Assembly: GCF_042186555.1 (NCBI RefSeq)
Contig: NC_133332.1
Coordinates: 237,138,015 to 237,202,014, forward strand
From: Aquarana catesbeiana
Lineage: Eukaryota; Chordata; Amphibia; Anura; Ranidae
Direction of reading: 5' to 3'
Length of the DNA: 64,000 nt
Positions 21,660 to 32,407 of the stretch are shown in pieces. The notes beneath the pieces were generated by a model. That model saw nothing but the letters and a program-made list of their open reading frames with translations. It did no database searches and was not told where the DNA came from. Position numbers and translations under genes: made by a program. Each line of letters opens with the position of its first letter. The stretch's first letter is position 1.

Positions 21660-22180
21660 AATGGTTCTGCTGAATCCTCTAGCCTGCCCTACTGACTCCC
21701 TGTCTTCCGTTCTGCTGACCCCTATACCCTGCCCTACTGACCCCCTGTCTTCCGTCCTGCTGACCCCTGAACCCTGCCCTACTGACCCCCTGTCCCCCCC
21801 TGTCTTCCGTATTGCTGTACCCTGCCCTACTGACCCCCTGTCTTCCATCCTGCTGAACCCTGTACCCTGCCCTACTTACGCCTTGTCTTACGTCCTGCTG
21901 ACCCCTGTACCCTGCTTTACTGACTCCCTGTCTTTCGTCCTGCAGGCCCCTGTACCCTGCCCTGCTGACTCCCTGTCTTTCATCCTGCTGACCCATGTAC
22001 CCTGCCCTACTGTCCCCCTGTCTTCCATATTGATATACCCTGCCCTGCTGACTCCCTGTCTTTCGTCCTGCTGAACCTTGCACCCTGCCCTACTGACCCC
22101 CTGTCTTCTGTCCTGCTGACCCCTGTACCCTGCCCTACTGACCCCCTGTCTTCCATCCTGCTGACCCCTCTACCCTACCC
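21660..22180. repeat. 45-bp minisatellite, about 11 imperfect units
   Basis: The unit contains ccctgccctactgac, ccctgtcttcc and gtcctgctgac. Successive tgtct blocks at 21701 and 21746 give a period of 45 bp. Because 45 is a multiple of 3, open frames of about 135 codons arise on both strands (21661-22074 plus, 22083-21679 minus). They are repeat artefacts: no domain, and substitutions ignore codon position. Confidence 0.9.
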
Positions 22181-22183
22181 TGT

Positions 22184-22365
22184 CATGTTTACAGTGGTTA
22201 ACTACATAACACTGGATACCTTTTGCACATTGTGGCAGTAGTGTCATTTTTATATAGAAGAATGTTTTTTATATATATATAAGAATGGTTCTGCTGAACC
22301 CTCTACCCTGCCCTACTGACCCCTGCCTTCCGTCCCACTGACCCCTGTACCCTTCCCTAGGTAGA
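22184..22365. repeat. Partial duplication of the microsatellite/minisatellite junction
   Basis: The segment tgtcatgtttacagtggttaac, then a short TA run, then agaatggttctgctgaaccctct plus one or two minisatellite units repeats the layout of 21580-21720. So the flank, the TA tract and the start of the minisatellite were duplicated together. Confidence 0.8.
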
Positions 22366-22917
22366 CTTCTAACCGTAAAGACTGAATGCTGTCATAAAAT
22401 CAGAAGGTGCCTCAACAAAGTATTAGTTTAAGGGTGTTCATATTTGTGAACCACATTATTGTAAGTTTTTAACATTTTTCCCATTTCAAGATTTCAGTTC
22501 GTCTTTAATCGAATTGAACATATTATAGGTCACATTAAAAGGATAAAAATTCATAAGTGATTTTTTTCATCTCAAAACCCTGGCATCTTTACAAGGTCTA
22601 GACTTTTTTATATCCACTATATGTGGGACTTTTTGTTGACTAGCTACACAAAGGGGTCTAAAATCCAAGGGAGTACTTTCAGGCTTTCAAGCGGTATAAA
22701 TTAGGCATTTACTTTCCTAACTACCTATCACAGGTTTGGAGGCCCTGGAGCTGTCCCTGGTATTGTTTCAGCTCCCCAGGTCTGGTATGGATATTAAGGG
22801 GAACTCTATGCCAAAATGTAAAAAAAATATGACCATATTGTGGAATAGCAAAACACATTCATCTACTGCTTCCGCGTATGAAGATAGCACATGCGTGAGA
22901 CTTTTTCGCAGCCTAAC
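22366..22917. other. Fragments of the long TTAA repeat
   Basis: Around 22620-22735 and 22845-22915, blocks like tgtgggactttttg and ctacctatcacaggttt match, with decay, the internal ~370-bp units at 33.0-33.65 kb. No gene is present. Confidence 0.5.
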
Positions 22918-23880
22918 CACTAGGGATGAGCCGAACACCCCCCTGTTCGGTTCGCACCAGAACATACAAACAGACAAAAAATTTGTGCGAACACCGTTAA
23001 AGTCTATGGGACACGAACATGAAAAATCAAAAGTGTTCCAAAGTGTTCTTTTAAAGGTTTATATGCAAGTTATTGCCATAAAAAGTGTTTGGGGACCCGG
23101 GTACTGCCCCAGTGAACATGTATCAATGCAAAAAAAGTATTTAAAAAGGCTGTTTTTTCAGGAGAAGTGATTTTAAGAATGCTTAAAGTGAAACAATAAA
23201 AATGAAATATTCCTTTAAATATCGTGCTTGGGGGTCCCCTTAGTCTGCCTGTAAAGTGGCATATCTTTCTGATGTGTTTTACTGTGCCGCAACAGAATTA
23301 CATTTCTAAAGGAAAAAATTTAATTGAAAACTGCTTGTGGCTGTAATGTATTGCCAGGTCCCAGCAATATAGATAAAAATCTATGAAAAAATCAGCGTGG
23401 GTTCCCCCTCAGTCCATAAAAAAACAGAGTCCCCCCCCCAAAATCCATACCAGGCCCTTCGGGTCTGGTATGGATTTTAAGGGAAACTCCACAACAAAAT
23501 TTTTTAAAAAATGGCGTGGGGTCCCCCCAAAATCCATACCAGACCCTTATCCGAGCAAGCAGCCTGGCAGGCCAGGAAAGGGGGTGACAAGCGAGCGCAC
23601 CCTCCCCTCCTGAACCATACCAGGCCGCTTGCCCTCAACATGAAGTAGGTGCATTGAGGTCCCCCCCAAAAAACCTTGTCCCCATATTGATGGGGACAAG
23701 GGCCTCCTCCCCACAACCCTGGCCATTGGTTGTGGGGGTCTGTGGGCGGGGGGCCTATCGGAATCTGGAAGCCCTCTTTAACAAGGGTGCCCTCAGATCT
23801 TGCCCCCCCAAATGAGAATGGGTAGGGGTGCATTGTACCCCTACCCATTATCCAAAAAAACTGTCAAAAAGTAAAAACAA
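22918..23880 (+). repeat. 'TAGGGATGAGC' frog repeat with hairpin segments
   Basis: It begins ctagggatgagccgaacacc and contains a near-perfect hairpin, aaatccataccag...ctggtatggatttt (about 23439-23483), followed by GC-rich sequence with accccctaccc-type tracts. Sequence from about 23380 on recurs in inverted orientation within 44362-45503. Open frames here are not conserved proteins. Confidence 0.65.
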
Positions 23881-24500
23881 CAAAAGACAGTTTTTGACAA
23901 GTCCTTTATTAAAAAATAAAATGACCAGCGGTGTCCATGCATCGTCAACCACGGTGCCGATGACCCAAAAAATTGAAGAAAAGAAGAACTAAAATACTGC
24001 ACCAGCCGACTGCTGTCTTTTTGCTGTGACGACTCAGTAGGGACCACTTTCATTGCCATTGATAGATTTACACCTCACTGGCGAGAAAGAATGACCAAGA
24101 GAGAGATCTCATGACTAAAGACCCACTGGATCTAAAATGCTATACCCTCTTTGGACTAAACGTAGATTGAGACCTTTGTTAAAAAAAAACGTAGATTGAG
24201 AAGTGAATTATTTTATTATTAATAGTTAATTATTTTTATTTTACAGCCATTCGTGCTATATACATTCCCTTTTGTGTATGTAGTTATTCATGTCTACCAC
24301 TAGATGGCTGAGTTCCAACAAAAGATTTATTACATTGCTGCTTTTTGGATTCTTTTTTACATTACCTCTTATTAGTTTTTGTTAAGCTACCTGTTTAAAT
24401 TATTATTGTTTATTTATGTATCTTTAAATACAGTAGGTATTTTCAGTATAAATTATTTTAATATAGTTGTTTTATACAGTGTTTGTATTACAATTTTCAC
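23881..24500. other. No recognised feature
   Basis: AT-rich single-copy-looking sequence with A- and T-runs. No ORF with a recognisable domain and no terminal repeats. Confidence 0.5.
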
Positions 24501-25420
24501 TTAGGAGAGCCTCCAGCAATGTCTTATTACCTCTCCAAAAGTTTTTATATGTGTTAATAGATACATAATATCGTACTTGTTGTTACACATTGTGTTATGT
24601 AGAATGATTACCCAAGATGAGTAACATGATCATTTGGCGCGGTCCAGTCATTAAATTTGTCTGGCGTGTATGATTGGGAGTTTTTTGTCCTCCTATTCTA
24701 GCGTCATACTTGTGTGATCACCCTGGTGTGGAGCGCGGTGCACGATGCATTCCAGACACCTCATTTCTGGCTGGTGCGTCATCCTGGGGGTTCAGCCTTC
24801 TGTGACATGCGTCATCTGTGATTTAGATATAAGAGCGTCCTTGTGTCACTAGGCCACGCCTCTGATGATATCCATTTGGATGAAACATGTCAGGCGGGAA
24901 TATGCAAGCACGCTGAGAGCCGCGTCACATACATCATGATGTTCGTTATCCTGTATTTACCTGTAAGTTACTACAATAAATCATTTTTATACCTTACGGG
25001 CTTCACTATTTGCTGCCTTATTATTTTATTGGGTGATGCTGACTGTTTGATTGGATGAAACACTTACTACCCATTAGAGTTCCTGATCTTTTGGCTTCAT
25101 GTGAGCAGTGTCTGATGCAAGTCGTTTTCCATGATTGAATCACCATATATCCACTGTCAGTGTTTACAGAGTGAAGCTGCGATTCCTGATTATTGATTAA
25201 TACATGCCTGCTTGATATAACTTTATGGTAAGCAGATTGGATATACACAGGGTGTGATGTGCTTTCCTATGCACGCTGAAGCTGGTGAAGGGCTTTTCAT
25301 CTTTCCCTTCTTGAAAAGACTTTTATTTTTATTTTGTTTGCTTATCAAAAAACTGTGCTGGCTGCTCCTGCTATGATTATTATTACTGTTTAGTAGCGTG
25401 GATATCCACACTTTCTTATT
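24501..25420 (+). mobile_element. Penelope-like terminal-repeat fragment with hammerhead
   Basis: A non-coding segment containing a complete hammerhead motif at 24857-24896, then a tail with ctacaataaatcattttt. The layout matches 15.4-15.6 kb. Hammerheads of this minimal kind are established in Penelope-like elements and retrozymes. There is no RT frame here, so the assignment rests on the ribozyme; edges are approximate. Confidence 0.5.
24857..24896 (+). ncRNA. Hammerhead ribozyme, minimal type I
   Basis: Stem I CGCCT (24857-24861) pairs with AGGCG (24892-24896). The core CTGATGA (24862-24868) is exact. Stem II is ATCC/GGAT (24870-24873 with 24878-24881) with an ATTT loop and one unpaired T. 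GAAA (24882-24885) is exact. Stem III is only A-C/G-T with an AT loop, giving the cleavage triplet GTC at 24889-24891 and predicted cleavage after C24891. All invariant core bases are present. Such short stem III hammerheads usually work better as dimers. Confidence 0.75.
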
Positions 25421-25497
25421 TCTATATATACTATACGGGCTTCTCTCTATAATCTGAACTGCAGTACATATACTATACGGACTGCACTATATACTCT

Positions 25498-25765
25498 GCA
25501 GAGAAATTGGGCCTTAGGTGGTGGTGCCTGAACACTGTAACTCCTTACTGTTACTCTTGTTGGGTGCAGGAATGGGCCCTGCTGTTAAATATTATTTCAA
25601 AAATTATAATTACATGCCCCAGTCAAACAGGTGCAGAAAAATTGGGCCTTTGGTTTTGGTGGTTCCAGAACGCTGTAACCCCTCATAGTTATGCTTGTTG
25701 GGCGCAGGAACGGGCCCTGCTGTTAAATATTATTTAAAAAATTCTAATTACATGCCCCTGTTAAA
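25498..25765. repeat. Two-copy tandem repeat, ~134 bp
   Basis: gcagagaaattgggcctt (25498) recurs as gcagaaaaattgggcctt (25632), and the two units stay similar through ctgctgttaaatattattt and attacatgcccc. It lies just downstream (minus-strand sense) of the hAT remnant and may be its subterminal repeat. Confidence 0.8.
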
Positions 25766-25865
25766 AAAAAAAAAATGGGTGTGTGTGGTGCCCTAAATCA
25801 AAAATATTGTTGGAAGCTAGCATCATCAATATTTAGGAGGAATAGGATAAGCAGCATAGGCAGTC

Positions 25866-26700
25866 TTCAATGGATTGCAGATCCATAGCAAATTCAATCA
25901 GTTACATCAGCATCAGGGGCTTGATAGCTGCTAATCCAGGAATGATTCAGTTTTATAAATGTGAGCCTATCAACGGAGTCTGTGGACATGTGCACTCTTT
26001 GATCCATTACAAACCCTCCAGCAGCACTGAATGTGCGTTCAGAAAGCACACTGGATGCAGGACAGGCCAGTAGCTCGATTGCATATTGAGCATGTTCTGA
26101 CCAGTGGTCCATCCTCAAGACCCAGTAACCCAGTGGATGCTCTGTTGGAAAAGTCTCCAAGTCTGCTCTTGCCCCTAGATATTCTTGCACCATATAATGC
26201 AGATGCTGGCGATGGTTGCTTGAACCTATCAGACCTTGGTGCTGAGAACTGAAAACATTTTAAAGGCATCGGTCAGCAAGCCACCGTCTCCACTGCTCTT
26301 CCTCTGACTGAACGAAGCCACAGAAATACATTGTCCAGCACCAGGGAATGGTAACCTCCTGGGGTCTGGAAAGGCGATACACAAACTTTTCTTCAAGGCC
26401 TCCTGAAGATGTTTCATCCTCTGCAAAGGCAGGATGAGTTCTGCAAGTTTACCCTTGTAACATGGATCAAGAAGGGTTGCCAGCCAGTAGTGATCCCTCT
26501 CCTCGATACCACAAATCCTAGGGTCCTTTCGCAGGCTTTGCAGAATCAGTGAGGTCAATCATGCAGCATAAGTTTGCAGAGGCATTCGATTCTGAGTCCT
26601 CTGGGTCAATAAGGAAGGATTACATTATTCAGAACTACCTCCTGCCAGCAATGTGCAACTCCTTGGGTGTGATGGCAATGTTCATACCTCACTTAAATGA
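25866..26700 (-). pseudogene. hAT transposase remnant, C-terminal region
   Basis: Frame 26558-26229 shows R-D-H-Y-W-L-A-T-L-L-D-P-C-Y-K-G-K, part of the hAT RNase H-like catalytic region. Frame 26193-25894 carries the C-terminal dimerisation domain: A-C-P-A-S-S-V-L-S-E-R-T-F-S-A-A-G-G, then the R-x(n)-L-x-F-I-K-L-N block. The two frames differ, so a frameshift lies near 26210. The N-terminus and BED finger are missing. The style resembles ZBED-type hAT proteins. A domesticated gene is unlikely given the break. Confidence 0.85.
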
Positions 26701-26801
26701 TTAATGATGCATAAAATAAGTGATTAAAACCTTTTGTCTATATAAGAATCAACCAATGAGGTTGCCGCTTTTAGGGATAGAATTAAACGAATGATCACTG
26801 T

Positions 26802-26903
26802 GCGAAAAGAATAACAATCAGGGACGGACTGCACCTAAATGAGGAGGGTGCAGATCTGCTGGGAATGAAGATGGCCAAAAAGTTAGAGGGGTTTTTAAAC
26901 TAG
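26802..26903 (+). pseudogene. C-terminal end of CR1 ORF1 SGNH esterase domain
   Basis: Translation gives R-D-G-L-H-L-N-E-E-G followed by about 20 residues and a stop at 26901-26903. D-G-L-H is block V of the SGNH hydrolase fold, holding the catalytic Asp and His. Esterase domains at the end of CR1 ORF1 are established for this LINE group. Only the last ~33 codons remain, four bases ahead of the ORF2 frame. Confidence 0.7.
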
Positions 26904-26906
26904 GCG

Positions 26907-27428
26907 ATGGGGGGAGGGTCCAGAGACAGAGATAGCCAGCACGGAAGATATTCCAGAGGGTATGGGGGCATTAGTGGTAGGGTAACCAAAGCACAAAAAC
27001 TCAAGGTGAGTATAGTAGCAAGTCCTAGTTTCAATCTCGAAACACCCAATACAAGGACAATATGCGACCGGTCTAAACTATGTGGCAAGTTCACCAATGC
27101 CAGGAGCATGGCGGACAAGATGGGTGAACTAGAGATACTGTTGTACAAGGAGGATTTGGATTTTGTGGGAATTTCAGAGACCTGGTTCAACAGCTCTCAT
27201 GATTTGCTGGCAAACATTCAAGGGTATACCCTATACCGCAAGGATAGAGAGGGTAAAAAAGGGGGAGGGGTATGCCTATATATCAAGAATAATGTACAAG
27301 CGAATGTGAGAGATGACATCACTGAGGGAGCTAGAGAGGAGGTGGAATCCTTATGGGTAGAGCTCCAAAGGGATGAAGCTAAGGGGAAAATAATACTGGG
27401 AGTATGCTATAGGCATAAATTGGGATAA
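26907..27428 (+). pseudogene. CR1-like ORF2 endonuclease (N-terminal half)
   Basis: The frame contains T-N-A-R-S-M (catalytic Asn region), I-S-E-T-W with the metal-binding Glu, a G-G-G-V-C-L-Y block and E-x-L-W-V. After I-L-G-V-C-Y-R the catalytic D-x-N and S-D-H blocks are missing: the frame stops and the sequence jumps to the linker before RT. This is an internal deletion of roughly half the endonuclease. Confidence 0.85.
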
Positions 27429-27510
27429 AATATTAGGAACAAGGAATACGGAGGAGAGATGGGTTTGCTTTAAGAGCATATTAAATAAGGGCATTAGCCA
27501 ATGTATCCCA

Positions 27511-28248
27511 TTGGGTAATAAATTTAAAAGAGCGAACAAAAATCCTGGATGGCTTAACTCCAATGTAAAAATGCATATAAAAGCAAAGGAGAAGGCCTTC
27601 AAAAAATACAGGGTTGAGGGATCATCCTCAGCATTCAGACTTTATAAAGAATGCAACAAGAAATGTAAGGGTGCAATTAGGACGTCTAAGATAGAACATG
27701 AAAGACACATAGCGGAGGAGAGCAAAAAAAATCCCAAGAAATTCTTTAAGTATGTAAACAGTAAAAAAGGGAGGACAGACCATAATTGCCCCATAAAGAA
27801 TGAGGAAGGACATCTGGTTACAAAGGATGGGGAGATGGCGAAGGTATTGAATTTATTCTTCTCCTCAGTCTTCATGAGTGAATCGGGGGGCTTCAGTAAC
27901 CAAAACTGCAGTGTTTATCCTCATGACACAACACAAGAAGCACCTCCATGGTTAACAGAGGACAGAATTAAAACTAGACTTGAGAAACTTAACATTAATA
28001 AATCACCGTGACCAGATGGCTTGCATCCGAGGGTACTTAGGGAACTCAGTTAAGTGATTGCCAGACCATTGTTCCTAATTTTTACAGACAGTCTATTGAC
28101 TGGAATGGTACCAGCTGATTGGAGAAAAGCCAATGTAGCACCAATATTTAAAAAGGGCCCAAAATACATTCCTGGGAATTACAGACCAGTTAGCCTAACA
28201 TCAATAGTATGTAAACTCTTGGAGGGGATGATAAGGGACTATATATAA
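27511..28248 (+). pseudogene. CR1-like ORF2 linker and RT N-terminus (stops)
   Basis: Frame 27511-28011 covers the region before RT (N-P-K-K-F-F-K-Y-V-N-S-K) and ends at a TGA inside the K-S-P-x-P-D-G block. Frame 28054-28248 continues with W-R-K-A-N-V-A-P-I-F-K-K-G and N-Y-R-P-V-S-L-T-S, the RT motif 1-2 region, and stops at TAA. The stops look like point mutations because homology continues across them. Confidence 0.85.
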
Positions 28249-28296
28249 GATTTTAGTAATAAGAACGAAATCATTAGCAGTAATCAGCATGGATTC

Positions 28297-29433
28297 ATGA
28301 AGAATCGTTCTTGCCAAACCAATCTATTAACCTTCTATGAGGAGGTGAGTTGCCATCTAGATAAAGGAAGGCCGGTAGACGTGGTGTATCTGGATTTTGC
28401 AAAAGTATTTGACACAGTTCCCCATAAACGTTTACTGTACAAAATAAAGTCTGTTGGCGTGGACCATAGGGTGAGTACATGGATTGAAAACTGGCTACAA
28501 GGGCGAGTTCAGAGGGTGGTGATAAATGGGGAGTACTCAGAATGGTCAGGGGTGGGTAGTGGGGTTCCCCAGGGTTCTGTGCTGGGACCAATCCTATTTA
28601 ATTTGTTTATAAACGACCTGGAGGATGGGATAAACAGTTCAATCTCTGTATTTGCAGACGATACTAAGCTAAGCAGGGCAATAACTTCTCCGCAGGATGT
28701 GGAAACCTTGCAAAAAGACCTGAACAAATTAATGGGGTGGGCGACTACATGGCAAATGAGGTTCAATGTAGAAAAATGTAAAATAATGCATTTGGGTGGC
28801 AAAAATATGAATGCAATCTATACACTGGGGGGAGAACCTCTGGGGGAATCTAGGATGGAAAAGGACCTGGGTGTCCTAGTAGATGATAGGCTCAGCAATG
28901 GCATGCAATGCCAAGCTACTGCTAATAAAGCAAACAGAATATTGGCATGCATTAAAAGGGGGATCCACGCAAGAGATAAAACGATAATTCTCCCACTCTA
29001 CAAGGCTCTGGTCCGGCCGCACCTGGAGAATGCTGTCCAGTTCTGGGCACCAGTCCTCAGGAAGGATGTACTGGAAATGGAGCGAGTACAAAGAAGGGCA
29101 ACAAAGCTAATAAAGGGTCTGGAGGATCTTAGTTATGAGGAAAGGTTGCAAGCACTGAACTTATTCTCTCTGGAGAAGAGACGCTTGAGAGGGGATATGA
29201 TTTCAATTTACAAATACTGTACTGGTGACCCCACAATAGAGATAAAACTTTTTCGCAGAAGAGAGTTTAATAAGATTCGTGGCCACTCATTACAATTAGA
29301 AGAAAAGAGGTTTAACCTTAAACTACGTAGAGGGTCCTTTACTCTAAGAGCGGCAAGGATGTGGAATTCCCTTCCACAGGCGGTGGTCTCAACGGGGAGC
29401 ATTGATAGCTTCAAGAAACTATTAATCACCTGA
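28297..29433 (+). CDS. CR1-like reverse transcriptase, palm to C-terminus (378 aa open)
   Basis: The longest open part of the element. It contains Y-L-D-F-A-K-V-F-D-T-V-P-H (first catalytic Asp), G-V-P-Q-G-S-V-L-G-P, and F-A-D-D-T-K, the intact catalytic FADD motif at about residue 120. The thumb and the C-terminal region follow, with L-E-K-R-R-L-R-G-D and A-R-M-W-N-S-L-P, hallmark blocks of CR1/L2-type LINEs. It is in frame with the upstream pieces only through stops, so it cannot be made as part of a full ORF2. Confidence 0.9.
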   Translation: MKNRSCQTNLLTFYEEVSCHLDKGRPVDVVYLDFAKVFDTVPHKRLLYKIKSVGVDHRVSTWIENWLQGRVQRVVINGEYSEWSGVGSGVPQGSVLGPILFNLFINDLEDGINSSISVFADDTKLSRAITSPQDVETLQKDLNKLMGWATTWQMRFNVEKCKIMHLGGKNMNAIYTLGGEPLGESRMEKDLGVLVDDRLSNGMQCQATANKANRILACIKRGIHARDKTIILPLYKALVRPHLENAVQFWAPVLRKDVLEMERVQRRATKLIKGLEDLSYEERLQALNLFSLEKRRLRGDMISIYKYCTGDPTIEIKLFRRREFNKIRGHSLQLEEKRFNLKLRRGSFTLRAARMWNSLPQAVVSTGSIDSFKKLLIT

Positions 29434-29556
29434 ATGACCGCAACATACAGGGATATACAATGTAATACTGACACATAATCACACACATAGGTTGGACTTG
29501 ATGGACTTGTGTCTTTTTTCAACCTCACCTACTATGTAACTATGTAACTATGTAAT

Positions 29557-29942
29557 CAAATCTATTTAAACTTACTATTGTACAGAAAATAAACTTGTAT
29601 TAATCAGATATTACCAACTATAACATAGATGATACAACCTTAAAACAAAGATGTTACCAATGATACAAAGTAATACAAATAGGAATATTATTATAATGTA
29701 CCTACAAATGCTATCAGTATATCAGGACCAATTGTAGGACAGGAAAAGTTACAGAAAAGATGAAGTTACACACCAAGAAAGTAAAGGGGTGCATTACAGA
29801 GAGAAATCTTACAGAGGTGTGTATTCTGATATATACAAACTTGTAAAAACCCACCGCTCCTCACCCCCTTCCATATGCTAAGACTGCTACATTGAGCTAA
29901 TGGGGGGTGGGGGGCTCTCTTAAGCTAGGACACCAGCTATCA
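29557..29942. other. No recognised feature
   Basis: AT-rich spacer; nothing supported. Confidence 0.5.
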
Positions 29943-30360
29943 CTTAGACCCCTTTCACGCTGAGGTGTTTTTTCAGGCGCTTTTGGGATAAAAATTGGGC
30001 CTGTAAAGCGCCTGAAAAACAGCTCCCTTGCAGTCTCAGTGTGAAAGCCCGAGTGCTTTTACACTGAGGCGATGCCCTGGCAGGATGTTAAAAAAACTCC
30101 TGCAAGCAGCATCTTTGGAGCGGTGAAGGAGCAGTGTATACACCGCTCCTCCACTGCTCCTGCCCATTGAAAAGAATGGGCAGTGCCGCTGCATCTGCAC
30201 TTTGCGGGTGGTTTTAACCCTTTTTTGGCCACTAGCGGGGGTTAAAAACGCCCCGCCAGAGGCCCGAAAACCTCAGCAAAAACGGCAATAAAGCACCGGT
30301 AAAAATAGTGGCGCTTTATCGCCAATGCCCCCAACGCCCCATACTGAAAGCAGACTTAGG
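29943..30360. mobile_element. MITE with ttag...cttagg-type ends
   Basis: It begins ttagacccctttcacgctgagg and ends catactgaaagcagacttagg, imperfect inverted ends. Internal short palindromes are built on gcgctttttacc/ggcgcttta and caggcgctt. The design resembles the palindromic MITE at 36906-37178. No coding frame. Confidence 0.55.
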
Positions 30361-31029
30361 ATCAAGTTATTCCTGTTCCCTTCCCACCTCCTTTGCAGTG
30401 ACGTTCATAGATTATGCTACCAAATGATCAGGGAAGAGGCTTTTGTCAGATAGCTACTCCAAATAAAATTCCACAGTTGGGTATGGTGTGTCTGTTGCTT
30501 CTAAACATATCCAAGCAGTATTCTGAAACTCTAGAGTCATGCAAAGTTCACTGTCAGTCACATTAATAATATCGTCTATCATTTTCAGGGCTCAAATTTC
30601 CACATCAGTTCTCCCTGAAGTTCATTCTTGAATTTATGCTCTATGATTATGCACCCACCCACGACAGCCCAGAAGGCCCCAACCCTTAACCACCACCACT
30701 GTGGCCTCCTCTGCCTTTTTGAACACAACAAACCTTGTTATTTGCTCTGATGAGCACAAGATAGACTTGAGACTGAGCGATCAAAGAAGTTCTGGTGCCT
30801 CTGAGACTTCACATCCGGACCTTAAGTGCCTGTGCTGCGATATTTTCACACTCCTCTGCCTTGGAAGAGCAGAACTCCAACATCAATGGTGGGATCCTGG
30901 CATTTTTTAATCCCCTAACTTAGGAATGCTGTGTAAAGTTTGCAAAGATTGGATCAGACCACGAGACTGCACTTTTCAACATGGTAAAGGAAAGTTCAGA
31001 AGAGTCTTAGTGGTCACACCTTTTCCTCA
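30361..31029. other. No recognised feature
   Basis: Mixed sequence with weak ORFs only. No domain, RNA gene or terminal repeat recognised. Confidence 0.5.
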
Positions 31030-31034
31030 ATAAA

Positions 31035-31740
31035 TGTCAGGTCACCTTGAGGCTAGGTGACAGATGCACACCGTTGGGATCAGGAGTGCACCGCAAGGCA
31101 GTGGACATTACGGCTGACTGCTGCGGATGGGAGTCCAGGTATAAGGAAGGCAGGGTCGCTGGAACACCAACACGGATCCCACCGGGGTTAGAGCGTAGGA
31201 TTCCCTGGGGCGCGGAGTCTAAGAGCCAGCAGGTTTTCACCAGAGCCTCTGATGGTGAGGATGGACTGGGCTGCAACTGGCTCCAGGTCGCGACCCCCAG
31301 GGTCCCCCAGCTCACACTCACAGTAGGCAACAGAAGGATAAGGATAGTAAGGAATAAGCCAAGGTCAGTCCCACAAGTAGACAAGGACAACAGAGTACAC
31401 ACCAAGGTTCAGGGTCACAGGCAAACAGGGATAGTCGGGGACACGCCAAAAGGTCAGTGTCACGAGCAGACAGGAATAGTATAGAACACGCCAAGGTCGG
31501 TAACAGAAATAAATGTAGAGCACACGGCAGGCAAGAACAGGAAGCCAAACACACAAAGGTTGATCAGCAGGGCTGACCTGCAGTGCAGATGTAAATATAG
31601 AGTTCTCTGATAGGAGCTGGGGTGGAGCCATGTTAGAGGAGAGTTAATAAAAGCAGTCAGGTGAGAAACAGCTGGTCTTAGGAGATGAACACATGGAAAC
31701 AGGTAAGCTGACAAGCAACCTCTATTGCATAACCATGACA
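31035..31740. repeat. LTR (probably solo) with 5-bp target duplication ATAAA
   Basis: 706 bp starting TGTCAGGTCACC and ending CATAACCATGACA, with an imperfect TGTCA/TGACA inverted end. ATAAA occurs immediately on both sides (31030-31034 and 31741-31745). The interior has cagg/cagacagg-rich, Gypsy-LTR-like sequence and an aataaa. No retroelement body lies next to it, so it is most likely a solo LTR. ATAAA is low-complexity, so the duplication alone is weaker evidence than at 12.2 kb. Confidence 0.7.
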
Positions 31741-31745
31741 ATAAA

Positions 31746-32407
31746 TTACTTGGTTGTCTTTGCTTCTTCAGGTGGTGGTAGGGAAGGCCTCCGGACAGTT
31801 GTGCATGAATACAAAAAAGAAAAATTAGAATGTCAGTGTACAGTTATTGGAGAAATGCCAGACAGGAGCTTGGCCATTAAGACTAAATACTTATGAAGGG
31901 TGGAATGTGGACGAGTAAAGTGGGATCCCCACAGGGTACAGAGTCCGAGCAACAGCCAGTATCATCCATGGCCCTTGATAGTAGGGATAGCCAACACTGC
32001 ATGTTATTGCCAGGTCCCTGGGTTCACCACACCTGCTCACGGGGCTTAGGGTAAAGCAGTACACAGACTGGGAGATGTAGAATTACAATAAGACATAAGA
32101 CCTGGATGTCCAGGGCAATGGTTGTGAAATATGGTACTTGTGAACCATTATATAGGAAAAGAAAAGAGAGAGAAGAGAAAAAATAAAATAAGAAAAAAAT
32201 AAAAAACACAGATTTAAAATGTAAATTCTCCCACTGAGAGAGTCAGTCACTTCTCCGAGGTCCTGGATGCTGGACAGAGCAAGTTGGATTTCCTAACCCC
32301 TTCCCTGATATGTAGCACAAGACCTCCCAATGTGTTCCTGATTATCTCCAGCTCCATAGTGTTTAAGGAACCCAGTGACCCACCTCCAGCTCCAAAGGCA
32401 GTCTCCA
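31746..32407. other. No recognised feature
   Basis: Contains a purine-rich run (about 32157-32210) and no convincing gene. Confidence 0.5.

Larger units (their letters stand above)
26760..29556 (+). mobile_element. CR1/L2-group LINE with internal deletion
   Basis: Plus-strand order: end of ORF1 with an SGNH esterase block, endonuclease N-terminus, linker, RT, and a C-terminal domain ending at 29433. The 3' end is not poly(A) but short tandem repeats (ctatgtaactatgtaactatgtaa, about 29530-29556), which is typical of CR1-type LINEs. The second half of the endonuclease is deleted and the 5' end is truncated. Confidence 0.9.

Noticed and set aside
21661..22083. Long open frames on both strands (137 aa plus, 134 aa minus).
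   Set aside because: They are produced by a 45-bp tandem repeat whose period is a multiple of three; no domain and no start or stop context.
30701..30910. Possible small host gene.
   Set aside because: Short frame without a domain, splice context or neighbouring coding sequence; not distinguishable from chance.
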